Assembly (NCBI RefSeq): GCF_029633865.1
Contig: NC_079224.1
Location: forward strand, 17,902,126 to 17,966,125
DNA: 64,000 nucleotides
Direction of reading: 5' to 3'
From: Lampris incognitus
Taxonomy: Eukaryota; Chordata; Actinopteri; Lampriformes; Lampridae
Every line of letters starts with the position of its first letter. The stretch's first letter is position 1. The position numbers and the translations under genes were made by a program. This document shows positions 13,700 through 45,204 of the stretch, in pieces. Below the pieces are notes generated by a model. That model had not been told where the DNA came from. It did not search any database and was given only the letters and a program-made list of their open reading frames with translations.

Positions 13700-15361
13700 A
13701 TGACAACAATAGTCCAAAAAACCACCAATAGCATTTAATTAGTACAGAACGGGGTCCCGCGTGACTTTCCTTACTGGCAGAACAAAAATGAATTGGGAAC
13801 AAGATGAAGAATTGCTGTGGGAATGCCCATCTCTGCTGTCCCCTCAGGCTCCGCATGCCCAGTGGACAGTCGCACTCCGAATGGGACAACCGCAAAGGGG
13901 GACACAAGAAATATAGCAAGACCCAATCCCGGCTCAACAAAAATAAGCAGATGGATTTTCATTTGAGATGCAGATCGATGTGCTGTTTGCTGATGGCGTA
14001 AAGAGGGAGGAGTGACATGTTCTTCGCTGATAAGATCGAACTCTTGCAAGGAGCTTAATGGCAAATAAAAATGGAGGAGTGTAAACACACGAGAGGCCAC
14101 AGCGACCGATCAATGGCTCCAGTCTGGGATTGATTAATTACGCCAAGAAAGAGTCTGAAACGCAAAAGCAACAGAGAAACCTGATCAGAACAAGATTTAT
14201 CACCCGATAGTAAAGTCTCTCTTGTCAACACTTGCTCTCATCCTCTTTTTTTTCCTATTTAATCTATTTTTTTTCTGTAACCTAATGACAATGTATGAGC
14301 AGGTTACATAAGGGACTTTAATGCAGAGCCTTGTGTAAAAGAATCAACAACGAAAGGTTTTCTTACGTTATGTGTCAACTTTGTCCGACCAAAAGAAAAC
14401 ACTCCTCTGTGAAATCATAGTTTCCTTTAGAATGCATTGAATAAAACTGACATTTTCATCAAGGATATGTTAAAAGTAGCTTTCTACTACCTATCTTCCG
14501 TGCTAATTCTCCAAGGCCTGTGCCTCAAATAACCTAGGGCAGTCTCTTCACCTCTTCCAGCAACTGAACCTCTTTTAGCTGCAGAACAGATTGGATTCCA
14601 TTCCCAGGACCATCTAGTAGAATTAAATGTTCACTTTTCACTAAATTTGGACAATAATCAGTTTAGACACAACATCAGCCAAACAGAGCTGTGACTTTCG
14701 TTCCTCAGGTCTGCAATTAAATCTCAGCAAATAATTGTCCCCTTTGCAGCTTAATGGGGTTGAGCCAAAGCAGAAGAAGTATACACACTTATCATCTTTG
14801 CACTCTTAAGGGAACAATGGAGTCGTTGATTACAGATGTGGATTGTTTTCTGGGCCTGTCTGAAGTGATGCCATGTATTATTATTATTGTTATTATCAGC
14901 ACCTTTCTTTACAAATTTTAATTGCAGCACAATAAAGACAGTGAAGACACCCATTACATTGAGAACAATGCAGACGTTTGATGGACAGACCAGGATGAAA
15001 GCAGGTGCTATGTTTTCACAATCACAATCGCAATTTAAAGAATAAGACTTGAGTCATTCACTATGCTGGGCATTCTCTCTGCAAGTAGTTGGCCTGAGCC
15101 TGATAAAACAAATACAAGAGTTTTATAGTAGTGATAATTGCCCCCCCCCCCGGTTTGGAATGAGTCTACCATAATATTTTCGATGACATCACATTTTTTC
15201 ATTGACGCATCAACTGTAATTTGGGCGTCTGTTAAATGGCATTTCTTTTGCCAGTTGGTAAGGGTTTCACACATGCATGCGCCCACACATACATAAAGAC
15301 AAATTAATTATCATTATCTATCTACAAACCTCATACATACGCACACACACACACACACATA
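13700..15361. other. Intergenic stretch without a recognised gene
   Basis: AT-rich sequence with only short frames and a CA microsatellite just before the Tc1 element (about 15340-15359). Nothing recognised. Confidence 0.5.
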
Positions 15362-17007
<1,646 letters not shown>

Positions 17008-17009
17008 TA

Positions 17010-17026
17010 TGTATATTATGTATGTA

Positions 17027-17071
<45 letters not shown>

Positions 17072-17226
17072 ATATAGCCAACTTGGCAGCTTATGAGTGC
17101 GCAACGCACGAAACAGACTTGTACTGTTATGAATGAGTTTTTTTCCCTACATCTGTCTTAATTTATCTATCTATATCTATATATATTTATCTATCTATCT
17201 ATATATCACACACACACACACACATA

Positions 17227-17279
<53 letters not shown>

Positions 17280-17280
17280 A
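17010..17280. repeat. TG/TA microsatellites with an embedded conserved 45-bp core
   Basis: Blocks of (TG)n and (TA)n at 17020-17075 and 17160-17280 surround a unique segment at about 17076-17155 (GGCAGCTTATGAGTGCGCAA, CGAAACAGACTTGTACTG). That segment recurs next to microsatellites at 50502-50545 and, in related form, at 17375-17425 and 40525-40575. Confidence 0.8.
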
Positions 17281-17439
17281 TAACTGTTAAAAGAAACACT
17301 CAACGGTAGGGAAAGTGCTCAGCAAATAAGGAGCAAAATAATCCAGTGAGTCAAGTAAATTCTTTATGAAACAGTACAAGCCTGTTTCATGCCATAAGCA
17401 ATCATCAGCTGTCGATAAGGCTACATTAAATGACAGGAA

Positions 17440-17875
17440 GAACCTGAATGCTTGTGCTGTGAGGGGCATTTTCCTGGCATAGTTTGGGTCAACTCGTCCC
17501 CTTAGGGTCACTTAAATCTGAGTGATCACCTTTCTCTTATGATGAGACATTTCTATCCCGATGGGAGAGGTTTGTTGGGGAGGAAAATGATGTAAAATCA
17601 TATGCTATGGCTTTCAGTCACCAGATCTCAACCCAGTTGAACACCTATGGGAGATTTTGGACTGACATGTTAGACAGTGCTCTCCACTACCATCATCAAA
17701 ACACCAAATGATGGAATATCTCTTGAAAGAATGGTGTTCATCCCTCCGGTAGAGTTCAGAGACTTGTAGACTATGACAAGGAACACTGAAGTTGTTCTGG
17801 AGGCTCGTGGTGACCCAACACCTTACTAAGACACTTTATGTTGATTTTTCCTTTAATTTGTCACCTGTCTGTGTG
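17440..17875 (+). mobile_element. Second Tc1/mariner transposon, 3' fragment
   Basis: Decayed translation: HFYPDG (about 17550), [14 protein letters not shown]-like (17618-17660, the catalytic Glu block), [18 protein letters not shown]-like, then a 3' end with CACTTTATGTTGATTTTTCC and TTTAATTTGTCACCTGTCTG, which I remember as the inverted end of a fish Tc1 family. It has frameshifts and stops, and the 5' half is missing. Confidence 0.7.
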
Positions 17876-17936
17876 TGCGTGTGTGTGTGTGTGTATATAC
17901 ATATATAAATATATATATATATATATAAATACATCT
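17876..17936. repeat. TG/TA microsatellite
   Basis: (TG)n followed by (TA)n, directly after the Tc1 fragment end. Confidence 0.9.
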
Positions 17937-18910
17937 CTATCTATAGTAGCTATAAGCTGGCCTGAATAACACGGTAGACCACATGGAAATTATATCTGAT
18001 GCACAATTATCTTTCCATTCTTCACTGACCCCTTCTTTCAAGTGCCAATGACCTATGACACCCAAATGATGTCTGTTTAAACAAGAAGTGAAAGGCAAAA
18101 CACAAGTGTGCCCAATTAATTTAGGGGGAATGGGACTGGGACCTGAGAGCATGTCATGCTGTAAGAGTGAATGGTGCAGGGCTCCAGGAGAGAGAAAGAC
18201 CATTTTAATTGGGACCCAAGAACCCCCTTTATCATAGATAATTAAAGCTGACAGGCTGCAGTGGAGTTGGGAGAAAAAGAGCGTAAAACATCTTCAGACT
18301 ATCCACTTTTCCTTTTAATTCGTTCAGCACAGAGTCTTTCAGTCGACTTCAGTCTTATCCTCAAACAAACCCAAACCTTCAGCACCCCTCATGACTCAAC
18401 CTTGCATCGTGCTGTGATACTGCATGCCAGGCGTTGACATAATGAAATGTGTTAACATTTATCAGTTCAGTCTCTAGGGGAACAAGTCAAGTTGAACAAT
18501 ATGCATAAAGGAGCTGGTTTAAAACCGGCGATATATTCTGTTGATTTCGGTTCCGGAGTTAATGCGCAGCTATGCCGTTTGGAGTCCATAGAGTACTGGA
18601 TCACTTTAGATCTTGTGGGTGTTGAGATGAGATCTGCAGTCAAACTGAATGAAAGGCGGTAAAATGATTGGGGGGGGGGGCACGGAGCCCTAACAGTCTA
18701 CTTCCAGAAGAGGATACACACTGTCAATTAAATAATCACATTTGCAAACATGTCCATCTTTCAAAGCCATTTCTGTCTCACATTCATGCTCAAAATTACA
18801 GTCCTTACAGCAAGTAAAAAAAATAAAAAAGCAACTGCCAGCCTATCAGTGATTCTGCTTGTTTCCAATGCAGTTTCTCTCATTTCAGAATTCACGGAAA
18901 TATCTAAAAT

Positions 18911-19282
18911 CCATCCATCCATTATCCAAACAGCTTATCCAACTCAGGGTCGCGGGATGCTGGAGCCTATCCCAGCAGTCATTGGGCGGCAGGCGGGGAG
19001 ACACGCTGGACAGGCCACCAGTCCATCACAGGGCCCACACACACACACACACACACACACATCCACATCTAGGGACAATTTAGTATGGCCGATACACCTG
19101 ACCTACATGTCTTTGGACTGTGGGAGGAAACCGGAGCACCCGGAGGAAACCCACAGACACGGGGAGAACATGCAAACTCCACACAGAGGACGACCCCAAG
19201 GTTGGACTACCCTGGGGCTCGAACCCAGGACCTTCTTCTTGCTGTGAGGTGGCTGCGCTAACCGCTGCACTACCGTGCCGCC
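18911..19282 (-). mobile_element. V-SINE, full length
   Basis: Read on the minus strand: tRNA head with GTGGTGCAG-like A box and GGGTTCGAGCC B box, the V-SINE central block (GGAGTTTGCATGTTCTCCCC, CTGTGGGTTTCCTCCGGGTG), and a 3' tail (GGATAGGCTCCAGCATCCC, TGGATGGATGG). A CA microsatellite (19029-19061) lies inside. A near-perfect target duplication flanks it: GGAAATATCTAAAAT at 18896-18910 and GGAAATGATCTAAAAT at 19285-19300. Confidence 0.92.
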
Positions 19283-19595
19283 CTGGAAATGATCTAAAAT
19301 GGGGCAGATTAACCCTCCAACCCCAAGATATAATGACTGTTGATATATCACTTTTTAAAAGTTGCTTTGCATTGGAAACAAGTTCAATTATTTGTTTCTC
19401 TATTGTTTGGAATGGTTTGTTCCTTACACACTCAACAAAGATGTGAACATTCAAGCTTAGATAAAATGACTTTCATCTTGATGTTTTGGAGAGTTGTCAT
19501 GAGGTCTAACTGTGAGCTATAAATACACCACAGTCTTCCTAAAAAGCCTACTTTGTGTAGCAAAGCAATGACAGCCATAATATGAATTGTTATTT

Positions 19596-19601
19596 TTTAT
19601 T
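19596..19601 (-). other. Candidate gpt2 polyadenylation signal
   Basis: AATAAA on the minus strand about 500 nt downstream of the gpt2 stop codon, the first such hexamer found. It would give a 3' UTR of about 0.5 kb. Confidence 0.35.
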
Positions 19602-20103
19602 TTGAAAATACAAAATCAACTCTGCTCTAAGTTATCATGAACGTCAGGTCTTTCCATGCGTTATGTCAAGGTTCGCCTGCAGCGTCTTCATATTCTTTTC
19701 CCTCGTACCGCTTCATTTTCCTGATGCACATGTAGACAAGCGCTCTCTCATACTCAACATATACATAGACTTAGTTACACATATAGCCTTCAAAACTGAA
19801 ATGACACAGATGATATCAAGTTATACATGCCATACTAAACAGACAAATCCCTCTGTTAAAAAAAAAAGAAAAAAAACTGTATCTGCTCTGGTCTTGAGAT
19901 TTTTGATGCAAACAGTGCCTTATGTATCGTCCACATACGTCCAAAAATGGCAATCTTGTTGAGGCTGAAAGTGTATCATCATAGAGACCACCAGAGCCAC
20001 TGTGGGGGAAGGCACTTAAGAACGACAGGTGGATTCTGACTGGCCGATCCTGGTGTCTGTTGGCGCACTCCTCTCCTCTGACTGGAGGAAGCGATATGGC
20101 AGT

Positions 20104-39535
<19,432 letters not shown>

Positions 39536-39588
39536 TGCTTAATAATAATAAAAAAAGAGTCCTCAAGTTTTTTCAAAGTCGCAAAACA

Positions 39589-39621
<33 letters not shown>

Positions 39622-40452
39622 CCGTGGCTTTAATGGCCAATCTTTCACTCACACACGTCGCTACGCGGCACTAGCCGGGGACTAACAGACGTTTAGCGAA
39701 CTGCGCCCACCGGACTTTTAGACCCGCACTCCACGGACCTTCGGACTGTTATGGGAGCAGTAAACGGAACTCCGACGAAAGCGAGACGTCCCCGTCCCCG
39801 CCCGCTTACACCCGGGCTGTACCCACAGCGACCTGCCTACTACCCTGAAATGTATGCCTCCCGTACACATGGCAACATGACTCGCCCAGAGAAATGCGCC
39901 CTCCCCGTTTTTTTGTTGGCTCTTCAAATTGCACGCTTGATTCATGCCCCCCCTCCTCCCCTCCGTCGAGTCAGACCAACGCACCGTTTAGGTTGTAGGT
40001 TGTCAATCAGGGCCGGTGGGCTTCTCTAATTGTCCACAAAGATTAGATTGGAGGACCGCGCTCTCTCTCTCCCTCTCCCTCTCGCACTCTCTCCCGCCCC
40101 CACAATTGAGGACGCTGATATGGGGAGGAGTTTTCGTGGGCATGCTTCTTAGCGTTGGATTAAAAAAAAAAGTTCGCGCCAGCTGCTCCTCCCATTTCGG
40201 CATTAAGCCAACAAATTCACTTCGCACCTCTGCAGTTTGCAACACAGCGAACATAAATCACGATACGTACATTTTGGGGTTTTTTTTTTATTCAGTTAAT
40301 CACTCTTAGGTCTATGTCTGTTATACAAACGTCAGTTTTCTTCATGGTATAAAGTTCACCGGGAATCAATCACAGCAATTAAAAGAGAATACAACAATGG
40401 CGTTGGATTTTAGAGTTGCAGGATGTAGACTGAAGTCACCTGAAGCCACAAC

Positions 40453-40455
40453 ATC

Positions 40456-40499
<44 letters not shown>

Positions 40500-40643
40500 G
40501 TGTGTATGTATATAAATAAATTCTTTGTGAGACAGTACAAGCCTGTTTCATGCCATAAGCAATCATCAGCTTTACTTGAATCACCGGATTATTTTGCTCC
40601 TTGTTTGTTGAGCACATTCCCTAACGTTGAGTGTTTCTTTTAA

Positions 40644-40688
<45 letters not shown>

Positions 40689-40690
40689 TC
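40453..40690. repeat. TG/TA microsatellites around a conserved core
   Basis: (TG)n blocks at 40465-40510 and 40646-40686 flank about 130 bp holding GTACAAGCCTGTTTCATGCC and ATCATCAGC (40525-40575) plus GATTATTTTGCTCC and GAGTGTTTCTTTTAACA, which also occur, rearranged, at 17281-17430. Confidence 0.8.
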
Positions 40691-40704
40691 CATTTCATTA
40701 TGCC

Positions 40705-40808
40705 AACCGCTTACAGGGACACGGGGATGTTGGAGCCTATCCCAGCAGTCATTGCGCGGCAGGCGGGGAGACACCCTGGACAGATGCCAGGCCATCACAG
40801 GGCAAAGA
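40705..40808 (-). mobile_element. V-SINE 3' fragment
   Basis: Plus strand reads GGAGCCTATCCCAGCAGTCA, GGCAGGCGGGGAGACACC and AGGCCATCACAGGG, the inverted 3' third of the ATGG-tailed V-SINE. Confidence 0.7.
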
Positions 40809-40948
40809 GTTGTAACCGTACAGAAATGAACATTATTAGCGTCAAACAAATCTTTATTGGAGATATTGATAGTCGCAATAAAACATGCAGTAACAGACAC
40901 ATCAGAACCGCTTTGGACTGTTTACACCTCCTGCAGCAAGATTCTATA

Positions 40949-41322
40949 ACCGGTTATTTTCTTGCCCGGTGCGGGATTCGATACGGGGTGTACTGTACCA
41001 CAAGGCGACATCGCTAACCGCTCGGCTGAAGGATCACACCCGTTAGCTAAGGGCTCACGTGTCTTATTAGTAGTTTACAGTCGTCACCCTCCCCGGAAGC
41101 GCGCCCTCGCGCTTTGTTCTTCCCGCGCTCCGAAGAGACTTCTGAGGATCTGCACACTTCCGGATCCCACCGCTGCCACCAACGTAAACGGTTATTTTCT
41201 TGCCCGGTGCGGGATTCCATACGGGGTGTACTGCACCACAAGGCGACATCGCTAACCGCTCGGCTAAAGGGGCAGACCCGTTAGCTAGGGGCTAACGTGT
41301 CTTATTAGTAGTTTACAATTCA
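40949..41322 (-). repeat. Tandem pair of tRNA-like (Pol III promoter-like) modules
   Basis: Two copies of about 135 bp start 238 bp apart (40952 and 41190). On the minus strand each reads TAGCCGAGCGGTTAGCGATG (or CAGCC...), a good A box, and TATCGAATCCCGCACCGGG or TATGGAATCCC, a B-box-like block. About 105 bp of GC-rich sequence separates them. Probably a tRNA-derived SINE duplicated in tandem; the anticodon arm is not intact, so not a working tRNA gene. Confidence 0.5.
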
Positions 41323-42369
41323 GGCTTGTTCTATTCTAAACAATTATTGTGTGTGTATATATACACACACACGTGTGTAAAAACAGAATCTGACCTGCAA
41401 TTGAAATTACAGTAGGGTCACTTGTCTGTTGTCAAACCGGGGTTAGCGGTCTGACCACCAGTTACGTGCAAGCTTTTCCAAAAAAAAGCCCTCATTCTCT
41501 CTTAAAATAGATACACGGGCAGAAACGATCGTACACAATGACCTTTCGCAGTCCGTCAAGAGAAGTGAGAATCAAACTGAAGTCACAGGATTAGTGTGAT
41601 TAGATCATGTGCTTACTGCAGGTGTGCGCCATTGTCCCCCCCGATGAGACGGACAGTTCATCTCTCCGCCTTTGGCATACACGTTGGAATTCATCAAGCG
41701 GGATTAAATTATTCCTGAGCATGTCCTTTACAGGTACCACACAAACACCAAGAATGTACCGTTGCAGTGTGATGACTTAGCCATTACATATACTAGTACA
41801 CGTTTATCAGCTGGTCGCATGATAACAGTGCCACGTTAAGCCAACACACCGACTCACACGCCTCAGTTTGGTGATGTATCGGGGGGGGGGGTATCGTCTC
41901 CTCCATAGGGTAAAGGTCGATTTCTCTGCATTAGGTGGGGTCTTCATGATCCGTTAGCCTATCTGTTACAGTCCCCTTCCTACCAACAGGTTTACATGTT
42001 AGACTACAAGACTAACGTACGAGACGCTGCGTGTACTTTCTATTCCTTCACATTTTTTTCTCTTTTAACGTTTGTGTGCCAGATCTGGCCCACTGCGCGG
42101 TGCGCAATTGCGATATTACAGCGCAATCTACCGTAACACGTCGGCCGAGCCGAGCAGCTAGTCTGGCGAGGTCATGCAACGTAGACGTCGGGAAGACGTT
42201 AAATTCGTTCGTATGTAATTATAATATAATTGTTACCTGCCCCTTTGTCCCATGTCCACAGAGAAGAGATGAGCCGCTTTGCTTAATATCAGGGCATGTT
42301 GTGTAAGGGCGCTGTGTGTACATTATATTCCCTCAGAATTAAAAAAAACGGTCATGTGACCACGGCGCA
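41323..42369. other. Intergenic stretch without a recognised gene
   Basis: A palindromic TG/TA/CA microsatellite (41349-41378), a G run near 41881-41890 and otherwise nothing recognised. Confidence 0.5.
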
Positions 42370-42686
42370 GGAATGACGTCACTCGTCTCCCCCCCAAAAA
42401 CCATCCTACACAGCAGATCAGCACCAGCACTGAATTTTGAACCTTTTACAGAGAAAATTCGGAAAAGGGATTGGTACCTGGTCATTAAGAGACCTATATC
42501 TCTGAAGGTGTATACAGCAAAGGCACTGGATGTTCCCCAGGCCACAGATAGAGAAGTTGATATTAAACTTTTTTTTAAATTTTGTTTGGAGAAACAAACC
42601 ACAGGATATTGTGTAAGATTTTTTTTTTGATCAAGGAAGTCTGAATATGCGTGATTTCAGTACTTGCAATATCATCTTTAAAACTG

Positions 42687-42816
42687 TCTGTGAATGTTCT
42701 CATTCATCCAGGTCATGGTTATCCAAAGGAAGTGAATCAAGGGCAACTGGGCTTGGTATATATCCGTGAAAACGGATTTCACCGATATATACCAAGCCCA
42801 GTTGCCCTTGATTCAA
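42687..42816 (+). mobile_element. 130-bp fold-back insertion with 14-bp target duplication
   Basis: CATCTTTAAAACTG occurs at 42673-42686 and again at 42817-42830. The 130 bp between end in a 36-nt inverted repeat (arms 42733-42768 and 42780-42815, one mismatch, 11-nt loop). The first part (TGAATGTTCTCATTCATCCA) is a motif I remember from a common fish repeat of Penelope-like type; this assignment is inference. Confidence 0.8.
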
Positions 42817-43519
42817 CATCTTTAAAACTGCACTCCAGGGACAGAATGTGTAACATCATCCCAAATCTAGTTTTGGAAAAGGGCGCTGGCATTGAATTTC
42901 TCCTTAAATGTAAATTCGATGGGTCTGAAATTCCCTAAATTCCACATAGACACCCCCCCCCCACATATGATTTTTTTTTGGAACAACAAGCTTATAATTT
43001 ATGAGAATGTCAATTTTATTTCATAGGTGTTTAAATTATAGCATTTTATTTGTGATTCAACTTTTCGATGGTTAATGATACAATTATACCACATTTTTAG
43101 GTAAATGTAAATTTCCAGCAACAGCAAAAGAATACGCCATAGTATTTGATGCTACACAGGGCTCTGATTTCCACCATTCCTCTGAATGGGGTTTGCCTAA
43201 AAAACAATAAATGCAACAATCACTATATTAATGACTGCATATTAGCTAATGAACAGGATGCATTCTCAGCCAACGTATGTTGCAGCTGTAGCTTTAGTAC
43301 CATCCACTGGAAAGCAGGGTGGAATTTGTTCTGTATCACAAAGTATGTTACCCAGTTAACCAGGTGTTACCAAAATACAAAGCAGACATTGATGACATGT
43401 GCATATTTTGTCACTACAACAGAGAAACAATAGGTTATTTATTCTATGACTGTATTTGCACCAAGACATTCTGGTTAGATACAGAAAATGTTTCTGTTTA
43501 CAACTATTGAATGTGCGTG

Positions 43520-43675
43520 TGGGTGTGTGTATGTCGGCCCTGTGTGATGGCCTGGCGGCCTGTCCAGGGTGTCTCCCTGCCTGCCGCCCAATGACTGCTT
43601 GGATAGGCTCCAGCATCTCCGCGACCCTGAGAGTAGGATAAGCGGCTCAGGTAATGGATGGATGGATGGATGGAA
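43520..43675 (+). mobile_element. V-SINE 3' half
   Basis: GTGATGGCCTGGCGGCCTGT, GGATAGGCTCCAGCATCTCC, GACCCTGAGAGTAGGATAAG and four ATGG units, inserted in the L1-like remnant. Confidence 0.8.
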
Positions 43676-44231
43676 CAAGGCTTGGGCTTACAGAAGATAT
43701 CTTATTGATATTTGAGAATAAAGACTTGAACAATAATACAATTATTTTCAGAAACCTTGTTTTTCTATACACCAAATATCACATACATAAATCTAAATGG
43801 GCAAAAGAGAGGTCAAATTGTGCACTATTTAAGGTAGAACGTATTTATTATTTAAAAATGTTACAAAATATTAGGAATGGGAAAGCAATGTAAATGCTTG
43901 CTGTTTGTGAAGCCTGTGTATATTTCTATATACTCCTATGGTCACATGTTGTGTAGCTTTGCTGTGATGTGTTTTGCATGATGTAAATTTTCTATATGAT
44001 GTTCACTAAAATTATAAAACACACACACACCAGTGCAACACTGGTTAGATTTCTTTACCGTTCAACATTTCATCATCAAATATTCAAACTAAGTCTCCCA
44101 ACACTACAACATGCACTGTGTGAAACCTATACAATAACAGATGTGTATCACAATCTATACATTTCCCATCAAGACCTAAAAAAACAAAAAAAAACAACCC
44201 TAGCTCACTCTGACCTTTATAACGAAACCTT

Positions 44232-44352
44232 CCATCCATTATCCAAACCGCTTACCCTACTCAGGGTCACGGGGATGCTGGAGCCTATCCCAGCAGTCAC
44301 TGGGCGGCAGGTGGGGGAGACACCACAGACAGGCTGCCAGGCCATCACAGAC
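44232..44352 (-). mobile_element. V-SINE 3' fragment
   Basis: Starts CCATCCATTATCCAAACCGC and continues GGATGCTGGAGCCTATCCCA and AGGCTGCCAGGCCATCACAG: the 3' half of an ATGG-tailed V-SINE, inverted. Confidence 0.75.
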
Positions 44353-44564
44353 TGGCTGGTCCGATGGCGGTGAGCTTTCATCCATCCACCCATTAACCAA
44401 ACCTTATTAACCCCCAAACCGGCCATCATAGCAGTCATAAAAATGTATAGTTTGTGTTTTTATCTTTACACATTTATGTCAGAGGGTTTATAAGTCTTTG
44501 TTCAAGAATCATGTGCAAAAAAAAACATCTTAAGTCAATTACAATTCACTCATTCAAGGCATTT

Positions 44565-44570
44565 TTTAAT
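44565..44570 (-). other. Candidate fuz polyadenylation signal
   Basis: ATTAAA on the minus strand about 635 nt after the fuz stop codon. No AATAAA was seen closer. Tentative. Confidence 0.25.
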
Positions 44571-45204
44571 TTCATGCTATAAGAAAGAATGTCAAAATGA
44601 TGAGCAAATATCACATGTACAAAATAACAAACACTTCGACAGTGGTTACAATAGTCAAGTACACGGACTGAGAAACAGTGATGAGGCTGGTACTCGGTGA
44701 CCCAGAGGAACACTCGTCTCATCAGCATTCACAGCCTTCAAGCTGTTCTGCTTCCCGTGTTGTAGAGAGCAAGACAGCGCATTAATAACACGCTACTGAA
44801 ACTGTGAGAAAGCCTCAGTGTTCTGCATAGTTACATGTAAAATTCAAATTGCATACCAGTTTTGACAGGACATTTAAATCCAATTTAAATGGTTCTGAAG
44901 GTTTTAGTGCTTATATCCTTCAACAAGCTCTTAAGCAGTTCGTTAACAGTTCAGAATTCATTAACACTGGCCGCCCAGGTAACTAACAGTGACATCATTT
45001 GATGATTTTTCTTCCAAGATGGACCCAGATGGTATATTTTTGTTATGGGATCAGTTCTCAAAAAAGTAATTTGACAAGTTTGTATTAACCAAAGTACAAA
45101 TATCAATGATAGAAATACATCTACATGGTAATGTAGGTAATATTGAAATGAGTGAATGACACAAAACTAGACCATTATATTGGAAAAAGTGATGAAATGT
45201 CACT

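Larger units (their letters stand above)
42390..43910 (+). mobile_element. L1/Tx1-like LINE, decayed 3' part
   Basis: Scattered fragments in L1 order: NFEPFTEKIRKRDW...RPISLK (about 42435-42510), CNIIPNLVLEKGAGIEFLL (42848-42906), YPVNQVLPKYKADIDDMC followed by IFCHYNRETIGYLFYDC (43345-43450, the C-terminal zinc-knuckle with the His lost), and LYTKYHIHKSKWAKERS (about 43770-43820, the usual KYYIHKCKF end). It is interrupted by a fold-back insertion (42687-42816) and a V-SINE (43520-43675). Very old and broken by many changes. Confidence 0.6.

Noticed and set aside
40949-41322. Paired direct repeats as the ends of an LTR element
   Set aside because: Only about 105 bp lies between them, there is no TG...CA boundary, and A/B-box-like sequences point to a tRNA-derived repeat.
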